From Clostridium sp. CAG:678 (GTDB lineage: Bacteria; Bacillota; Clostridia; Oscillospirales; Acutalibacteraceae), in contig HF991806.1 in NCBI GenBank assembly GCA_000431535.1, forward strand, positions 9,693 through 67,776: 58,084 nucleotides of DNA. The letters run 5' to 3'. Shown here one piece after another: positions 8,296 to 16,765 of the stretch; positions within the stretch are counted from its first letter, which is position 1, and each line of letters starts with the position of its first letter. The notes under the pieces were generated by a model. The model did no database searches, had not been told where the DNA came from, and was given only the letters and a program-made list of their open reading frames with translations. A program made the position numbers and the translations under genes.

Positions 8296-8823
8296 ATGAA
8301 AAAGTATGACATTCAGATGTTTGCAGCGTTTGACGGATTAACGCCGCCCGCTGTCAGTTCAATGTCCGGCAAGGACGTGCTGATGTGCGTATGGGACAGC
8401 GCCGGGGCTAAACTGTTAGCAGTGGGCGGTCAGCAGGACAGCAATGTTGATCAGGAGGCGGAGACCTCAGAGATTTCAACGAAAAGTAAGACTGCGGACG
8501 GCGATTGGCAGGTTTCAGTTGCGGGAATGAAGAGCTGGAGCGGCGAATGCAGCGGAATCAGATTGACCTCTGACGAAGCGCAGCAGGCGCTCAACACGGC
8601 TTTCAGGGAAAGCCAGCCGATCTGCCTGAAGTGGATTGATAAGAAGCAGAAAAAAGGCATATATGCAGGATTTGCTTATATCACGGGCATAAGTTTTGAA
8701 GCGCCGACTGATGACAGCGTAACTACTTCGTTTTCTTTCACAGGCACAGGAAAGCTGCACGATCTGATAGCGGAGCCGTTAGACAGCGACACTATGCCGG
8801 AAGGTGTTGGAGGTGCTGATTAA
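8296..8823 (+). CDS. Major tail tube protein with Prp-like N-terminal motif
   Basis: A 175-residue, beta-rich, Ser/Thr-rich protein of the TP901-1-like major tail protein type, the building block of the tail tube. Its start, MKKYDIQMFAAFDG, carries the same kind of motif as the scaffold and capsid (IQMFA in place of LQLFA). This suggests that the phage Prp protease also trims the tail tube protein. Segments such as KSKTADGDWQVSVAGMKSW and TSFSFTGTGKLHD are typical of tube proteins. It is preceded by AAAGGAG and ends overlapping the chaperone G gene. Confidence 0.85.
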   Translation: MKKYDIQMFAAFDGLTPPAVSSMSGKDVLMCVWDSAGAKLLAVGGQQDSNVDQEAETSEISTKSKTADGDWQVSVAGMKSWSGECSGIRLTSDEAQQALNTAFRESQPICLKWIDKKQKKGIYAGFAYITGISFEAPTDDSVTTSFSFTGTGKLHDLIAEPLDSDTMPEGVGGAD

Positions 8824-9167
8824 TGATTGAAGTAAACGGCAGGCAGTATCACCTTAAGTTTAATCTTGAACGTCTTAAACTTGTTGAAAACGCGCTGAAA
8901 CGTCCGATCATAACGATCTATACCGAGCATTCCGGCGCGTTTTCCATTTCTGAAATGGAAACGATTTTCAGAATATGTTTGAAAGAAGATGGAGCAGACA
9001 CGTTTTGCTCCAACAAACAGGCAAGTGAAATCTTTCAAGCGGCGCTAAAAACAGAAAACGGTTATTTAAACGTCAATAACGAGATCGCAAGGCAGTTGAA
9101 TGAGGACTGCCCTTTTTTATTCCCGAACATCTCATCCGTTTCGAATACTTCCGAACCGAACGAGTAG
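8823..9167 (+). CDS. Tail assembly chaperone G
   Basis: A 114-residue protein located between the major tail protein and the tape measure gene, the fixed place of the tail assembly chaperone. Zero-frame translation ends at 9167. Near its 3' end is TTTTTTA (9113-9119) with the zero-frame codons phased T TTT TTA, so a fraction of ribosomes can shift back one base and make a longer G-T fusion. G and GT coat the tape measure protein during tail assembly. Its sequence begins IEVNGRQYHLKFNLERLK, consistent with this small chaperone group. Confidence 0.8.
   Translation: MIEVNGRQYHLKFNLERLKLVENALKRPIITIYTEHSGAFSISEMETIFRICLKEDGADTFCSNKQASEIFQAALKTENGYLNVNNEIARQLNEDCPFLFPNISSVSNTSEPNE
9113..9119 (+). 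other. Programmed -1 frameshift site TTTTTTA
   Basis: A heptamer of X XXY YYZ form, exactly in phase with gene G (codons CCT TTT TTA). After a -1 slip, reading continues from base 9119 through an open stretch (IPEHLIRFEYFRTERVED and on) into the next frame, with no stop until 9521-9523. The position in the tail chaperone gene is where such sites occur in siphoviruses. Confidence 0.85.
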
Positions 9168-9523
9168 AAGATGAAGAGGCAAAACCGTATCGCGAGGATA
9201 TGGATTTTGCCTTTTTTGCCGTTCATTTCGGCTATTCCAAGTCTGATTACAACGCTCTGACACCGCGGGAACGCGCTTTTATACTGAAAGCCTATGAAAC
9301 GAAAACGGTCAATGAAAGTACGCTGCTGCGTGACGCCGTTTTTAACGCAATTAATAATGCAATCAGAAAGAAAGGAAAAGCGTTTCGCAAGTTGTGGAAA
9401 AAAGCGCCCAGATTGATATCTGATGAGGAGTTTGAAAACAACAAGGATATTGTCTATGAGGTGGAGAAAAAGGAAGGCAAGAACTGGGCGGCGGAATTAA
9501 TGAGGAGGAATAGAAATGGCTAA
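9119..9523 (+). CDS. Tail assembly chaperone T extension, made by -1 frameshift
   Basis: This frame has no convincing start of its own; an ATG at 9200 lacks a good ribosome site. It is open from the slip site at 9119 to 9523, giving about 134 residues joined to G. It contains DFAFFAVHFGYSKSDYNALTP followed by a helical, basic C-terminal half. In the fused GT protein the T part binds the tape measure protein. The last codons overlap the tape measure start at 9516. Confidence 0.8.
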   Translation: MPEHLIRFEYFRTERVEDEEAKPYREDMDFAFFAVHFGYSKSDYNALTPRERAFILKAYETKTVNESTLLRDAVFNAINNAIRKKGKAFRKLWKKAPRLISDEEFENNKDIVYEVEKKEGKNWAAELMRRNRNG

Positions 9524-11567
9524 TGGGAAATTAAGCGTTAAAATTACAGCCGATGCCTCCAATTATAACAAGAGTCTTGATAATGCAACCAAAAAAACCG
9601 AGCAATTCAATAAAACGGTAAGCGGTTTAAGTTCAGGTTTAAAGAGTGGACTTGCTACCAGTGCTAAGGTTGCCGGAGCCGCTATAGGCGCTGTAGCAAC
9701 CGGATTGTCTGCGGCTTTGGTAGCAGGCGTTAAATATAACGCGGAAATCGAACAATATCAAACTTCATTTGAAGTTATGACCGGATCAGCAGACAAGGCT
9801 GCAGAAACCATGGATAAACTTGTTGATCTTGGCGCTAAAACACCTTTTGAAACGTCCGATTTAGCGAATGCAACCCAACTTCTAATGAATTATGGATTCG
9901 TTGCTGACGATGCGGCCGAGAAGATGACCATGCTTGGTGATATTGCACAGGGCAGCGCAGATAAAATGCAGCGTATTGCTATGGCATATGGGCAGATGTC
10001 ATCTGCAGGTAAAGTGCAACTGGAAGATGTTAAGCAGATGATAGAAGCAGGTTTTAATCCTCTTCAGGAAATATCAGAAAGCACAGGTGAAAGCATGGCA
10101 AGCCTTTACCAACGCATCAGCGATGGAGCATTGTCCGTTGATGAGATTACTGCATCCATGGAACGTTCTACTGCTGTAGGCGGAAGATATTTTCAGTCGA
10201 TGCAAAAGCAATCTGAAACACTTTCCGGGCAGTTTTCGACTTTAAAAGATAACGCGTCTCAGGCACTCGGCGCTTTTGCGCAGTCCTCATCGGATGCCGT
10301 TGCAGGAGATATATTACCAACACTTAATGACGGACTTTCTCAAATTACGGAACAGTTGAAAGCGGGAAACACGGGCGCGTTGGGGCAGATCGGCGGGCAG
10401 ATGATAGCGGGGTTGGTTGCGTCTATAACGCAGCAATCTCCAATGCTGCTCTCTACTACAAGCAGTCTGTTGTCTAACCTGTTTCAGGGTTTGAAAAATC
10501 AATTGCCCACAATCATGTCATCCTTATTTAGTGGATTGGGTGATTTTTTTAGTACGCAACTGCCGGCGATCGTTTCAAGCCTTGTTGTATTGTTAAATGG
10601 TGTGATGGTAAGTCTTAATACGATGTTACCGACCCTTATTCCGCAGCTTCTGTCAGGGCTGAATTCTATGTTGTCCAGCATTTTAACTATGGCGCCTTAT
10701 CTGCTTCAGATGGGTATCACCCTTATCATAAGTCTGGTGAACGGTCTGACTCAGGAAATCCCGACTCTGATCCCGACTATAGTCAGCGCCTTGTTAACTA
10801 TTGTGGATACGTTAGTTGATCCGGCAAATTTAGCAGGCATAATCAGTGCAGGCTTAAACCTAATTTTAACTTTGGCGCAAGCGCTCGTTGGCGCACTTCC
10901 AAGTTTGGTGGGTGTTTTGCCAAGAATTATCAAAGGTGTGGTGAGCGGATTAATATCCTTATTGCCTCAGTTGATACCTATAGGTTTGCAAATAATGGTA
11001 ACACTGGCTACCAGTCTCATTTCGCAAATCGGTACTATCATATCTGCTTTGCCTGAAGTATTTGCTGCCATAATCGGCGCGTTTTCAGAGGTGGACTGGG
11101 GAAAACTCGGACACGATATCATTAATGGTTTGATTGAAGGGTTAAAATCCATGCTTTCAAGCCTGCGGTCAACTCTTGGCAACATAGCAAGCGGAATCAG
11201 CGATACGTTCAAAGATCTGCTTGGAATTCACTCTCCGTCCAAGGTGTTTATGCAATATGGTGTTTATACCGATGAAGGCTATGCAATTGGTTTGAAAAAG
11301 GCGCAGCCGCTTATTGAAAAAACCCTTAATCAATTGCCATTGTTGCCGGAGTATAACTCAACACAATTTGAAATGAATACGGCAACGAATGTTTCACGAT
11401 ATGCCAACAGTGATGATAATCTCGGCGATTATATAATCGCCGCGGTAGTCGATACTTCAAGGCTCTACGCGCAGGAGATCGGAAAGGGTATTTCCAATAT
11501 GCGCATGACAGTCAATAACCGAGAGGCAGGCAGGTTTATATCCGATCTCGGCTTCACAAGGGGGTAA
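9516..11567 (+). CDS. Tail tape measure protein
   Basis: A 683-residue protein with the conserved tape-measure N-terminal domain: EQYQTSFEVMTGSADKAAE, KTPFETSDLANATQLL and VQLEDVKQMIEAGFNPLQ. It has a central hydrophobic helical region (about 270-520) with several membrane-like segments, and a C-terminal LLGIHSPSKVF motif (about 570-580) common in these proteins. It sets tail length and is ejected with the DNA. With the rule of thumb of about 0.15 nm per residue the tail would be near 100 nm. GAGGAGG precedes the ATG. This is short for the family but not truncated at either end. Confidence 0.93.
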   Translation: MANGKLSVKITADASNYNKSLDNATKKTEQFNKTVSGLSSGLKSGLATSAKVAGAAIGAVATGLSAALVAGVKYNAEIEQYQTSFEVMTGSADKAAETMDKLVDLGAKTPFETSDLANATQLLMNYGFVADDAAEKMTMLGDIAQGSADKMQRIAMAYGQMSSAGKVQLEDVKQMIEAGFNPLQEISESTGESMASLYQRISDGALSVDEITASMERSTAVGGRYFQSMQKQSETLSGQFSTLKDNASQALGAFAQSSSDAVAGDILPTLNDGLSQITEQLKAGNTGALGQIGGQMIAGLVASITQQSPMLLSTTSSLLSNLFQGLKNQLPTIMSSLFSGLGDFFSTQLPAIVSSLVVLLNGVMVSLNTMLPTLIPQLLSGLNSMLSSILTMAPYLLQMGITLIISLVNGLTQEIPTLIPTIVSALLTIVDTLVDPANLAGIISAGLNLILTLAQALVGALPSLVGVLPRIIKGVVSGLISLLPQLIPIGLQIMVTLATSLISQIGTIISALPEVFAAIIGAFSEVDWGKLGHDIINGLIEGLKSMLSSLRSTLGNIASGISDTFKDLLGIHSPSKVFMQYGVYTDEGYAIGLKKAQPLIEKTLNQLPLLPEYNSTQFEMNTATNVSRYANSDDNLGDYIIAAVVDTSRLYAQEIGKGISNMRMTVNNREAGRFISDLGFTRG

Positions 11568-11574
11568 GAAAACG

Positions 11575-12429
11575 ATGAATTTCAGATATGTCAACAGCCG
11601 GGGAGAGATCCTTGACTTTTCGGAGTTTCCTTATCTTTTCCAAAGCGGAGATCTGGTGAACTATTCGTGGAAATATGATTCGTCCAACAACCGCATAACG
11701 AATATCCGGCGGGAAACCGGGGAAAGGCCGTTCAAAGTCGGTCTTATTCCCGATTGGACATTGCCGTATGCTGAAAAAAGAGCCGCCCTGAAAGAGGCTG
11801 CCGAACACCTGTTTAATGTTATCGAATATGATGTTATCAACAACACGGACGGCAGGATCGAAACGGATACCGGCTCCTATTTTCCGTGCCGCATTTTGGC
11901 ATCGGATAAATCAGACTGGGAAAAGCCAACAGCGTATATGTTTCATGATCTGACGGCCGTGAGCGGAAAGAATGCATGGATCTCGGAGCAGGATTTTTCT
12001 TTTTATCCTGCAGTTTCCGAGAGTGAGCATTCCGCGGCGGAATTTCTGGATTATGCGTTTGACTATGATTTTGAATACACACCTCAGCAAACGGGGCGCG
12101 GATCATTAAACATAAGTCATCTGGAAACGTCTGATTTTAAACTTACGATATTCGGCCCGTGTAACAATCCGCGGATATTGATTGCCGGTCATCCTTATGA
12201 GGTGTTTACTTCACTGCAAAACGGTGAATACCTTGTGATCGATTCGCGTAATAACACCGTCATGAAACATCTTTCAAACGGTACGCAGGAAAGCGTTTAC
12301 GATTTTCGGGGTAAGGTCAACACTGTTTTTGAAAAGATACCGCCCGGTTACAGCCAAGTAAGCTGGGACGGCACTTTCGGTTTTGAATTGACTGTGTTCT
12401 TGGAAAGGAGCGAGCCCTTATGGATCTGA
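11575..12429 (+). CDS. Distal tail protein (Dit-like)
   Basis: A 284-residue protein directly after the tape measure gene, where the distal tail (Dit) hub protein is encoded. The N-terminus MNFRYVNSRGEILDFSEFPY and a beta-rich body with an FEYTPQQTGRG loop fit the Dit N-terminal ring plus C-terminal galectin-like domain. Dit forms the platform on which tail hub and fibres assemble. It overlaps the next gene by ten bases, implying coupled translation. Confidence 0.75.
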   Translation: MNFRYVNSRGEILDFSEFPYLFQSGDLVNYSWKYDSSNNRITNIRRETGERPFKVGLIPDWTLPYAEKRAALKEAAEHLFNVIEYDVINNTDGRIETDTGSYFPCRILASDKSDWEKPTAYMFHDLTAVSGKNAWISEQDFSFYPAVSESEHSAAEFLDYAFDYDFEYTPQQTGRGSLNISHLETSDFKLTIFGPCNNPRILIAGHPYEVFTSLQNGEYLVIDSRNNTVMKHLSNGTQESVYDFRGKVNTVFEKIPPGYSQVSWDGTFGFELTVFLERSEPLWI

Positions 12430-13397
12430 TCCTTGCGAATGCTGCCGGAAAGGATATCAAAGCGCTTGACTATTCCAAATGCGATTTTGATCTTGGCGGT
12501 GAAAATGATTTTGAAATTGAAATTCCTGTAGAACAGTGGCAGCCGGAAATTGAGTTCGGCTGCCTTGTTTATGAGCCGGATTCCGAATGCGGCGGGATTA
12601 TTTCCGCTGTTGAAACAAGCACTTCTGAAAATTTGATTCGGATTAAAGGGCTTACGTGGCGTGGCTGTTTAAGCAAGAGGATCATTGTTCCGCCGGCAGG
12701 CGCGGATTACCGAACCGTAAGTGGAGATTTGAACGTTTGTATTGGCAATATTATAGATCTTATGTTTGACGGTCTGATTACAGCAAATAAGGATGATACT
12801 GGAATAACGGTAAGCAACTATCAATTCGATCGGTATACGCCTGTTTTAGACGGCTTAAGTAAAATGTTGAAATCAGTCGGGTATCGATTGGGCTTTCGTT
12901 ATATTCAAGGTGAGGCGGGTGTGTCGGGGCATGTGGAAGTCTCCGCCGCCCCGATCTCGGATTTCTCAAATCGAATCGAATTGTCGCAAGATGACCGGTT
13001 GAATTTCACGATTGAGATAAACAAAGGCAGCGTAAACCATTTGATATGCCTCGGATCAGGCGAATTGAAAAACAGAAAAGTGCTGGATCTTTATCTGGAT
13101 GCGAACGGAAATATAGGCACCGCGCAGTTTTATACAGGGATTGAGGAGATCGCCGAAACCTATGACAATGCCAATTCCGAAGACTTAAGATCAGACGGTG
13201 AAAAGAAGTTTCAGGAACTCCTGAAAGGCACTTCGTTTTCCATGGACGTTGAAAGCCTTGGAATCGATGTGGATATTGGGGATCTGATCGGCGGGCGTGA
13301 CTATATAACCGGTATGTCGGTTAAGAAAACGCTGAAAAGCAAAATAATTACCTATGAGAACGGAGTAAAATCCGTTCAATATAATTTGGAGGAATGA
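12420..13397 (+). CDS. Tail hub protein (Gp37-like, Tal family)
   Basis: A 325-residue protein that resembles the siphovirus ReqiPepy6 Gp37-like family: an N-terminal KCDFDLGGENDFEIEIP segment, a central IIDLMFDGLITANKDDTG region, and a C-terminal DVDIGDLIGGRDYITGMSVK motif, which is typical for hub proteins. It is expected to cap the tail under Dit and to open during DNA ejection. It has no peptidase extension, unlike longer Tal proteins. Confidence 0.78.
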   Translation: MDLILANAAGKDIKALDYSKCDFDLGGENDFEIEIPVEQWQPEIEFGCLVYEPDSECGGIISAVETSTSENLIRIKGLTWRGCLSKRIIVPPAGADYRTVSGDLNVCIGNIIDLMFDGLITANKDDTGITVSNYQFDRYTPVLDGLSKMLKSVGYRLGFRYIQGEAGVSGHVEVSAAPISDFSNRIELSQDDRLNFTIEINKGSVNHLICLGSGELKNRKVLDLYLDANGNIGTAQFYTGIEEIAETYDNANSEDLRSDGEKKFQELLKGTSFSMDVESLGIDVDIGDLIGGRDYITGMSVKKTLKSKIITYENGVKSVQYNLEE

Positions 13398-13398
13398 T

Positions 13399-14241
13399 AT
13401 GGAAATCGTAACAGGGCGAACCGGCAGCCCGCATATTACCAGTGTGCAGGACAGGGCGCTCAATCAGGGCATTGCCGGAAAAGGTGTTTACATATTAAAC
13501 ACCGGGCAGAATCTGAAAGCGGAGATTGCCTCAAACAATGAGATACATATTAATGATGGCGCGCTGCTCTTTCAGGGCTGTGAATTTGCGGTCGCACCGT
13601 CTACTTATGATACGATCACGGTGCCGAATGGCTCTCAGGGTATGCAGCGTAAAGATCTGATCACAATTAAGTATACGTATGACGGAAGTTCGCAGACAGA
13701 GAAAGGGGAATGGGGCTATCTTCAGGGTACACCGGATACAAATGCTCCGGTTGTTCCGTCCATATCCCATGACGGAGATCTTCAGAAACTTGATCCTGTA
13801 GCGGAAGCCGCTGTCTTTGTTGTCACGCTGAATGGTGTGAATATTATCTCTGTTGAACCGGTTGTGTCAATACTGGCGCCTCTTTCCACAAGTTGGAAAA
13901 CGCTTTGGAGCGGTGCCGCACGTCTCGGAGCAAATACAAGCATAAATTTGTCGGAAAGCCTGTCAAACTTACAACTCGGAATCGTTTTGGAATGGCAGCT
14001 TGCCAGAAATATCAGTGATCCGCCTTACGGGGATTCTTCTTTTGATTTTATCCCGGCTTTTCATAGGGGCCTAACAGTCTGTGCTTCGGGCACCGTTGCG
14101 TTTGGTACTAATGCAAGAAAGAGGATCACAATCAATGATCAGAGCATAAGCGGCGAGCAGTACAACACCGCTTATGGCGATAATGGCGGCATTTCCTATT
14201 CAAATGGAAATATGGTACTGGTCGCTGTATACGGAAGGTGA
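13399..14241 (+). CDS. Baseplate or fibre protein, function not identified
   Basis: A 280-residue beta-rich protein between the tail hub and the collagen-like fibre. The first 140 residues (IVTGRTGSPHITSVQDRALNQ, then a DGALLFQGCEFAV strand pattern) recur in Firmicutes phage baseplates. The second half has Ser/Asn-rich strands and ends with YSNGNMVLVAVYGR. It could be an upper baseplate protein that anchors the receptor-binding fibres. GGAGG lies just upstream of its ATG. Confidence 0.6.
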   Translation: MEIVTGRTGSPHITSVQDRALNQGIAGKGVYILNTGQNLKAEIASNNEIHINDGALLFQGCEFAVAPSTYDTITVPNGSQGMQRKDLITIKYTYDGSSQTEKGEWGYLQGTPDTNAPVVPSISHDGDLQKLDPVAEAAVFVVTLNGVNIISVEPVVSILAPLSTSWKTLWSGAARLGANTSINLSESLSNLQLGIVLEWQLARNISDPPYGDSSFDFIPAFHRGLTVCASGTVAFGTNARKRITINDQSISGEQYNTAYGDNGGISYSNGNMVLVAVYGR

Positions 14242-14246
14242 GCATT

Positions 14247-15791
14247 ATGATCTTTCATTTAACCGTAACTAATCAAGAATTGGTGCTGAAAGAAAGTGTT
14301 TCCAGCGTGGAAGAAAATCAAAATTATATCCAGTGTGTTTTTGATTTTACTACGGAGGACTGGAACGATACAGTAAAGACCGCCTATTTCAGAAACCCAA
14401 AAACAGGAATCATCACTTCACAAATATTAAGTGGAGATCAGTGCACGATTCCTCCAGAATCGCTTTCTGATGAAGGCTATGTTCAGTTTTCGGTTGCAGG
14501 CGAAAAAGAAAAGTATCGCATTACTTCAAGCATTGTTCAGTTCTTTAACCGCCCCACCGTTTACGGCGGTGATCCGTCAGACCCTACGCCTACACAATAT
14601 GAACAAATCGTTGCACAAACCGCAGCGGCACAGAACGCCGCGGAGGATGCGCAGCAAACGGCGGAAGAGATCAGGCAGCAGGCAGACAGCGGCGCTTTCA
14701 ACGGCAAGGACGGATCTCCGGGACCGGCAGGACCGCAGGGCGAGCCAGGGCAGCAAGGCCCGCAAGGCCCGGCAGGCGCAAGCGGCGCACCCGGAAAGGA
14801 CGGCGCAGCGGCTACCGTAACCGTTGGAGCTGTTACAACCGGAGAACCCGGCACTGATGCAGCCGTTACTAACACCGGAACGGCAAATGCCGCTGTGCTG
14901 GATTTTGTGCTCCCCAAAGGGGAAAAGGGTGAAAAAGGCGATCCGGGAAACAGCAGTATTACAGAGATCGAACCGGGCGCATCTCAAACACAGCCGTATG
15001 TGATCAATTCTATTTCAGGCGTTTACCACTGCAAAAATCAGGGTTGGGTGCAGGTGCTTTCCGAAGAGCAAACGATATCATCCGGAATAACGTATCAGCA
15101 ACCGTTTTTCGTTGGCTCCAACGCCCTGATCCTGCTCGGTTCTACCGCGGATGCCGGCAAGCCGGGCACGGGCGGAACGTTCATCACGGTGCTGGATGAT
15201 TCGTTTCGGATTGTGTTTAAACCGGTTCAGGGCAACACGCAAACAGTAGATTTAACGTTTGAAACGCTGCAGGAGTTAATGCTGCTGCTACAGGTAATCA
15301 GTTGTTTTGCCGGCGCGATCCAGGATTGCGACCCCGGAGACATCGTAACCGTACTTGATCAGAATCCGGAAACCGGATTATATAATCTGATTTCAAAGCC
15401 GGCGGATGCCGCGTTAAATGATTCCAGCACGTTTGCCGTCCAGAACAAGGCGGTTACCGCAGCGCTGGCGCAGAAAAAAGCAGTGCCGGCAATATCTACT
15501 CCAAGCGGTTCAAGTATCACCCTTGAAAACAACAGCGAATACCGATTGCAGGCGACTGCAAGTCTGAATCTGGCTTTGCCGGAGTCAATCCCGGATGATT
15601 ATGAATGCGAGTTGATTTTTGAAAGCGGAGACACGGCAACTGTTTTAGGATATGCGGCAAACAGTATCAAGTTTGTAGGCGATGATTGTGATGCGGAAGG
15701 TGATTTCATACCGCAAGCAAATAAAGCATATGAAGTTAATGTAAAGAACTTAGGATATAACAGAATAGTTGCGAGAGTGGGTGCTTTTTAA
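14247..15791 (+). CDS. Collagen-like tail fibre protein with BppU-like N-terminus
   Basis: About 514 residues. Residues 1-100 form a beta domain like the N-terminus of upper baseplate proteins (FDFTTEDWNDTVKTAYFRN). Next is an Ala/Gln-rich coiled coil (about 115-150), then a collagen-type Gly-X-Y run (about 152-188), a short spacer, a second brief GEKGEKGDPG run near 230, and a beta-rich C-terminal half. Such fibres reach to the host receptor. ATG 14247 is preferred over GTG 14238 because GGAAGGTGAG lies at the right distance. The last bases overlap the LamG-like gene. Confidence 0.8.
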   Translation: MIFHLTVTNQELVLKESVSSVEENQNYIQCVFDFTTEDWNDTVKTAYFRNPKTGIITSQILSGDQCTIPPESLSDEGYVQFSVAGEKEKYRITSSIVQFFNRPTVYGGDPSDPTPTQYEQIVAQTAAAQNAAEDAQQTAEEIRQQADSGAFNGKDGSPGPAGPQGEPGQQGPQGPAGASGAPGKDGAAATVTVGAVTTGEPGTDAAVTNTGTANAAVLDFVLPKGEKGEKGDPGNSSITEIEPGASQTQPYVINSISGVYHCKNQGWVQVLSEEQTISSGITYQQPFFVGSNALILLGSTADAGKPGTGGTFITVLDDSFRIVFKPVQGNTQTVDLTFETLQELMLLLQVISCFAGAIQDCDPGDIVTVLDQNPETGLYNLISKPADAALNDSSTFAVQNKAVTAALAQKKAVPAISTPSGSSITLENNSEYRLQATASLNLALPESIPDDYECELIFESGDTATVLGYAANSIKFVGDDCDAEGDFIPQANKAYEVNVKNLGYNRIVARVGAF

Positions 15792-16480
15792 TGAATAGGA
15801 GGAGAAGTTTGCTCGGTATTAACTCTGCTGAATATATAAAAGACGGCTTAACGCTATGGTATGACGGTATACAGAATACAAGGCAAGGGCACAATCCAAA
15901 CGCAATTGCTTGGGAAGATTTAAGCGGAAACAATATTGACGGAGAACTTGTAGGAGATGTAACTTATAAAGATAATCTTTATAAAGTTAACACAACTATT
16001 TCTAATATATCCTATATTAAAGTAGATAATCGGCAAATTCTGTTTTCGAGTTTTAGCGATTTTTCGTTACAAATATTATTTAAGACTTCGCAAAAATCTA
16101 ATATAGCAGGAACAATAGAAGGAGATAACCGAGTTGATATTTGGTGTAATTCACAAACTGAATTTAATGCAAGACTACTTGGAACAAGATTTCCAAGTTC
16201 AGGCTCTTATACTGTTGATGTATCTAATTTAATATTATTCACTGCTACGTATAATTCTAAAAATCAACAATTAAAATACTATCTTGATAATTTGGAAGTT
16301 TATCAAGGAACAGCAAGCGCACCAGGGGGTAGATTTGGATTGACAATAGGAGACCGAACAGGCTCAACTCCAAAAAATGCTTTATCTGAATATTCTGCTA
16401 TTCGTTATTATTCAAAAGAACTTTCGTCTGACGAAGTTGTTTTGAATTATCAAACAGATAAAAAACGTTATCAATTTTAA
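15791..16480 (+). CDS. LamG/concanavalin-fold protein, probable receptor-binding tip
   Basis: A 229-residue protein. DGLTLWYDGIQNT at the start, AWEDLSGNN, a run of strands with FTATYNSKNQQLKYYLD, and the C-terminal SAIRYYSKELSSDEV are the usual marks of LamG-like jelly-roll domains that bind carbohydrate. It follows the collagen fibre and so is likely the receptor-binding tip or an adhesin. Its codons are strikingly AT-rich compared with the flanking tail and lysis genes, pointing to module exchange between phages. The next small gene shares this composition. Confidence 0.72.
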   Translation: MNRRRSLLGINSAEYIKDGLTLWYDGIQNTRQGHNPNAIAWEDLSGNNIDGELVGDVTYKDNLYKVNTTISNISYIKVDNRQILFSSFSDFSLQILFKTSQKSNIAGTIEGDNRVDIWCNSQTEFNARLLGTRFPSSGSYTVDVSNLILFTATYNSKNQQLKYYLDNLEVYQGTASAPGGRFGLTIGDRTGSTPKNALSEYSAIRYYSKELSSDEVVLNYQTDKKRYQF

Positions 16481-16492
16481 GGAGGCTTAATT

Positions 16493-16744
16493 ATGATAGC
16501 AAAACTCAACAACGGTGTTATTTCTTATGTGCCTAAAAAATATACATTTGCAAATCCAGACCCTGAAATGATGAAAACATATGCAGGATATAAAGACTAT
16601 ATAGAAAATGATAAACCTTCTTATAATCTTGAAACTCAAATAGTTGTGCCTGTATATTCAGAAACAGAAACACAGATTGTTTGTAATTGGGAAGTTAGAG
16701 ACATTACCAAAGAGGAAATGGAGGAACAAATGAGTGGAATGTGA
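16493..16744 (+). CDS. Small phage protein of unknown function after the fibre genes
   Basis: An 83-residue protein starting MIAKLNNGVISYVPKKYTF behind a good GGAGG site. Small proteins of this look (a MIAKLNNGVI-type start, then a tyrosine-rich middle) often follow tail fibre genes in phages of Firmicutes; their role is not known and may be fibre folding or attachment. Composition is AT-rich like the preceding LamG gene, so the two probably move together. No membrane segment is present. Confidence 0.6.
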   Translation: MIAKLNNGVISYVPKKYTFANPDPEMMKTYAGYKDYIENDKPSYNLETQIVVPVYSETETQIVCNWEVRDITKEEMEEQMSGM

Positions 16745-16765
16745 TTTTATAAGGCGGTGAGTTAA

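Noticed and set aside
9200-9523. Independent gene starting at ATG 9200
   Set aside because: There is no ribosome site and the frame is open upstream to the TTTTTTA slip site, so it is the T part of the G-T fusion.
14700-14820. Minus-strand and alternative-frame frames over the collagen repeats
   Set aside because: Repeat-driven artefacts of Gly-X-Y coding; no ribosome sites.
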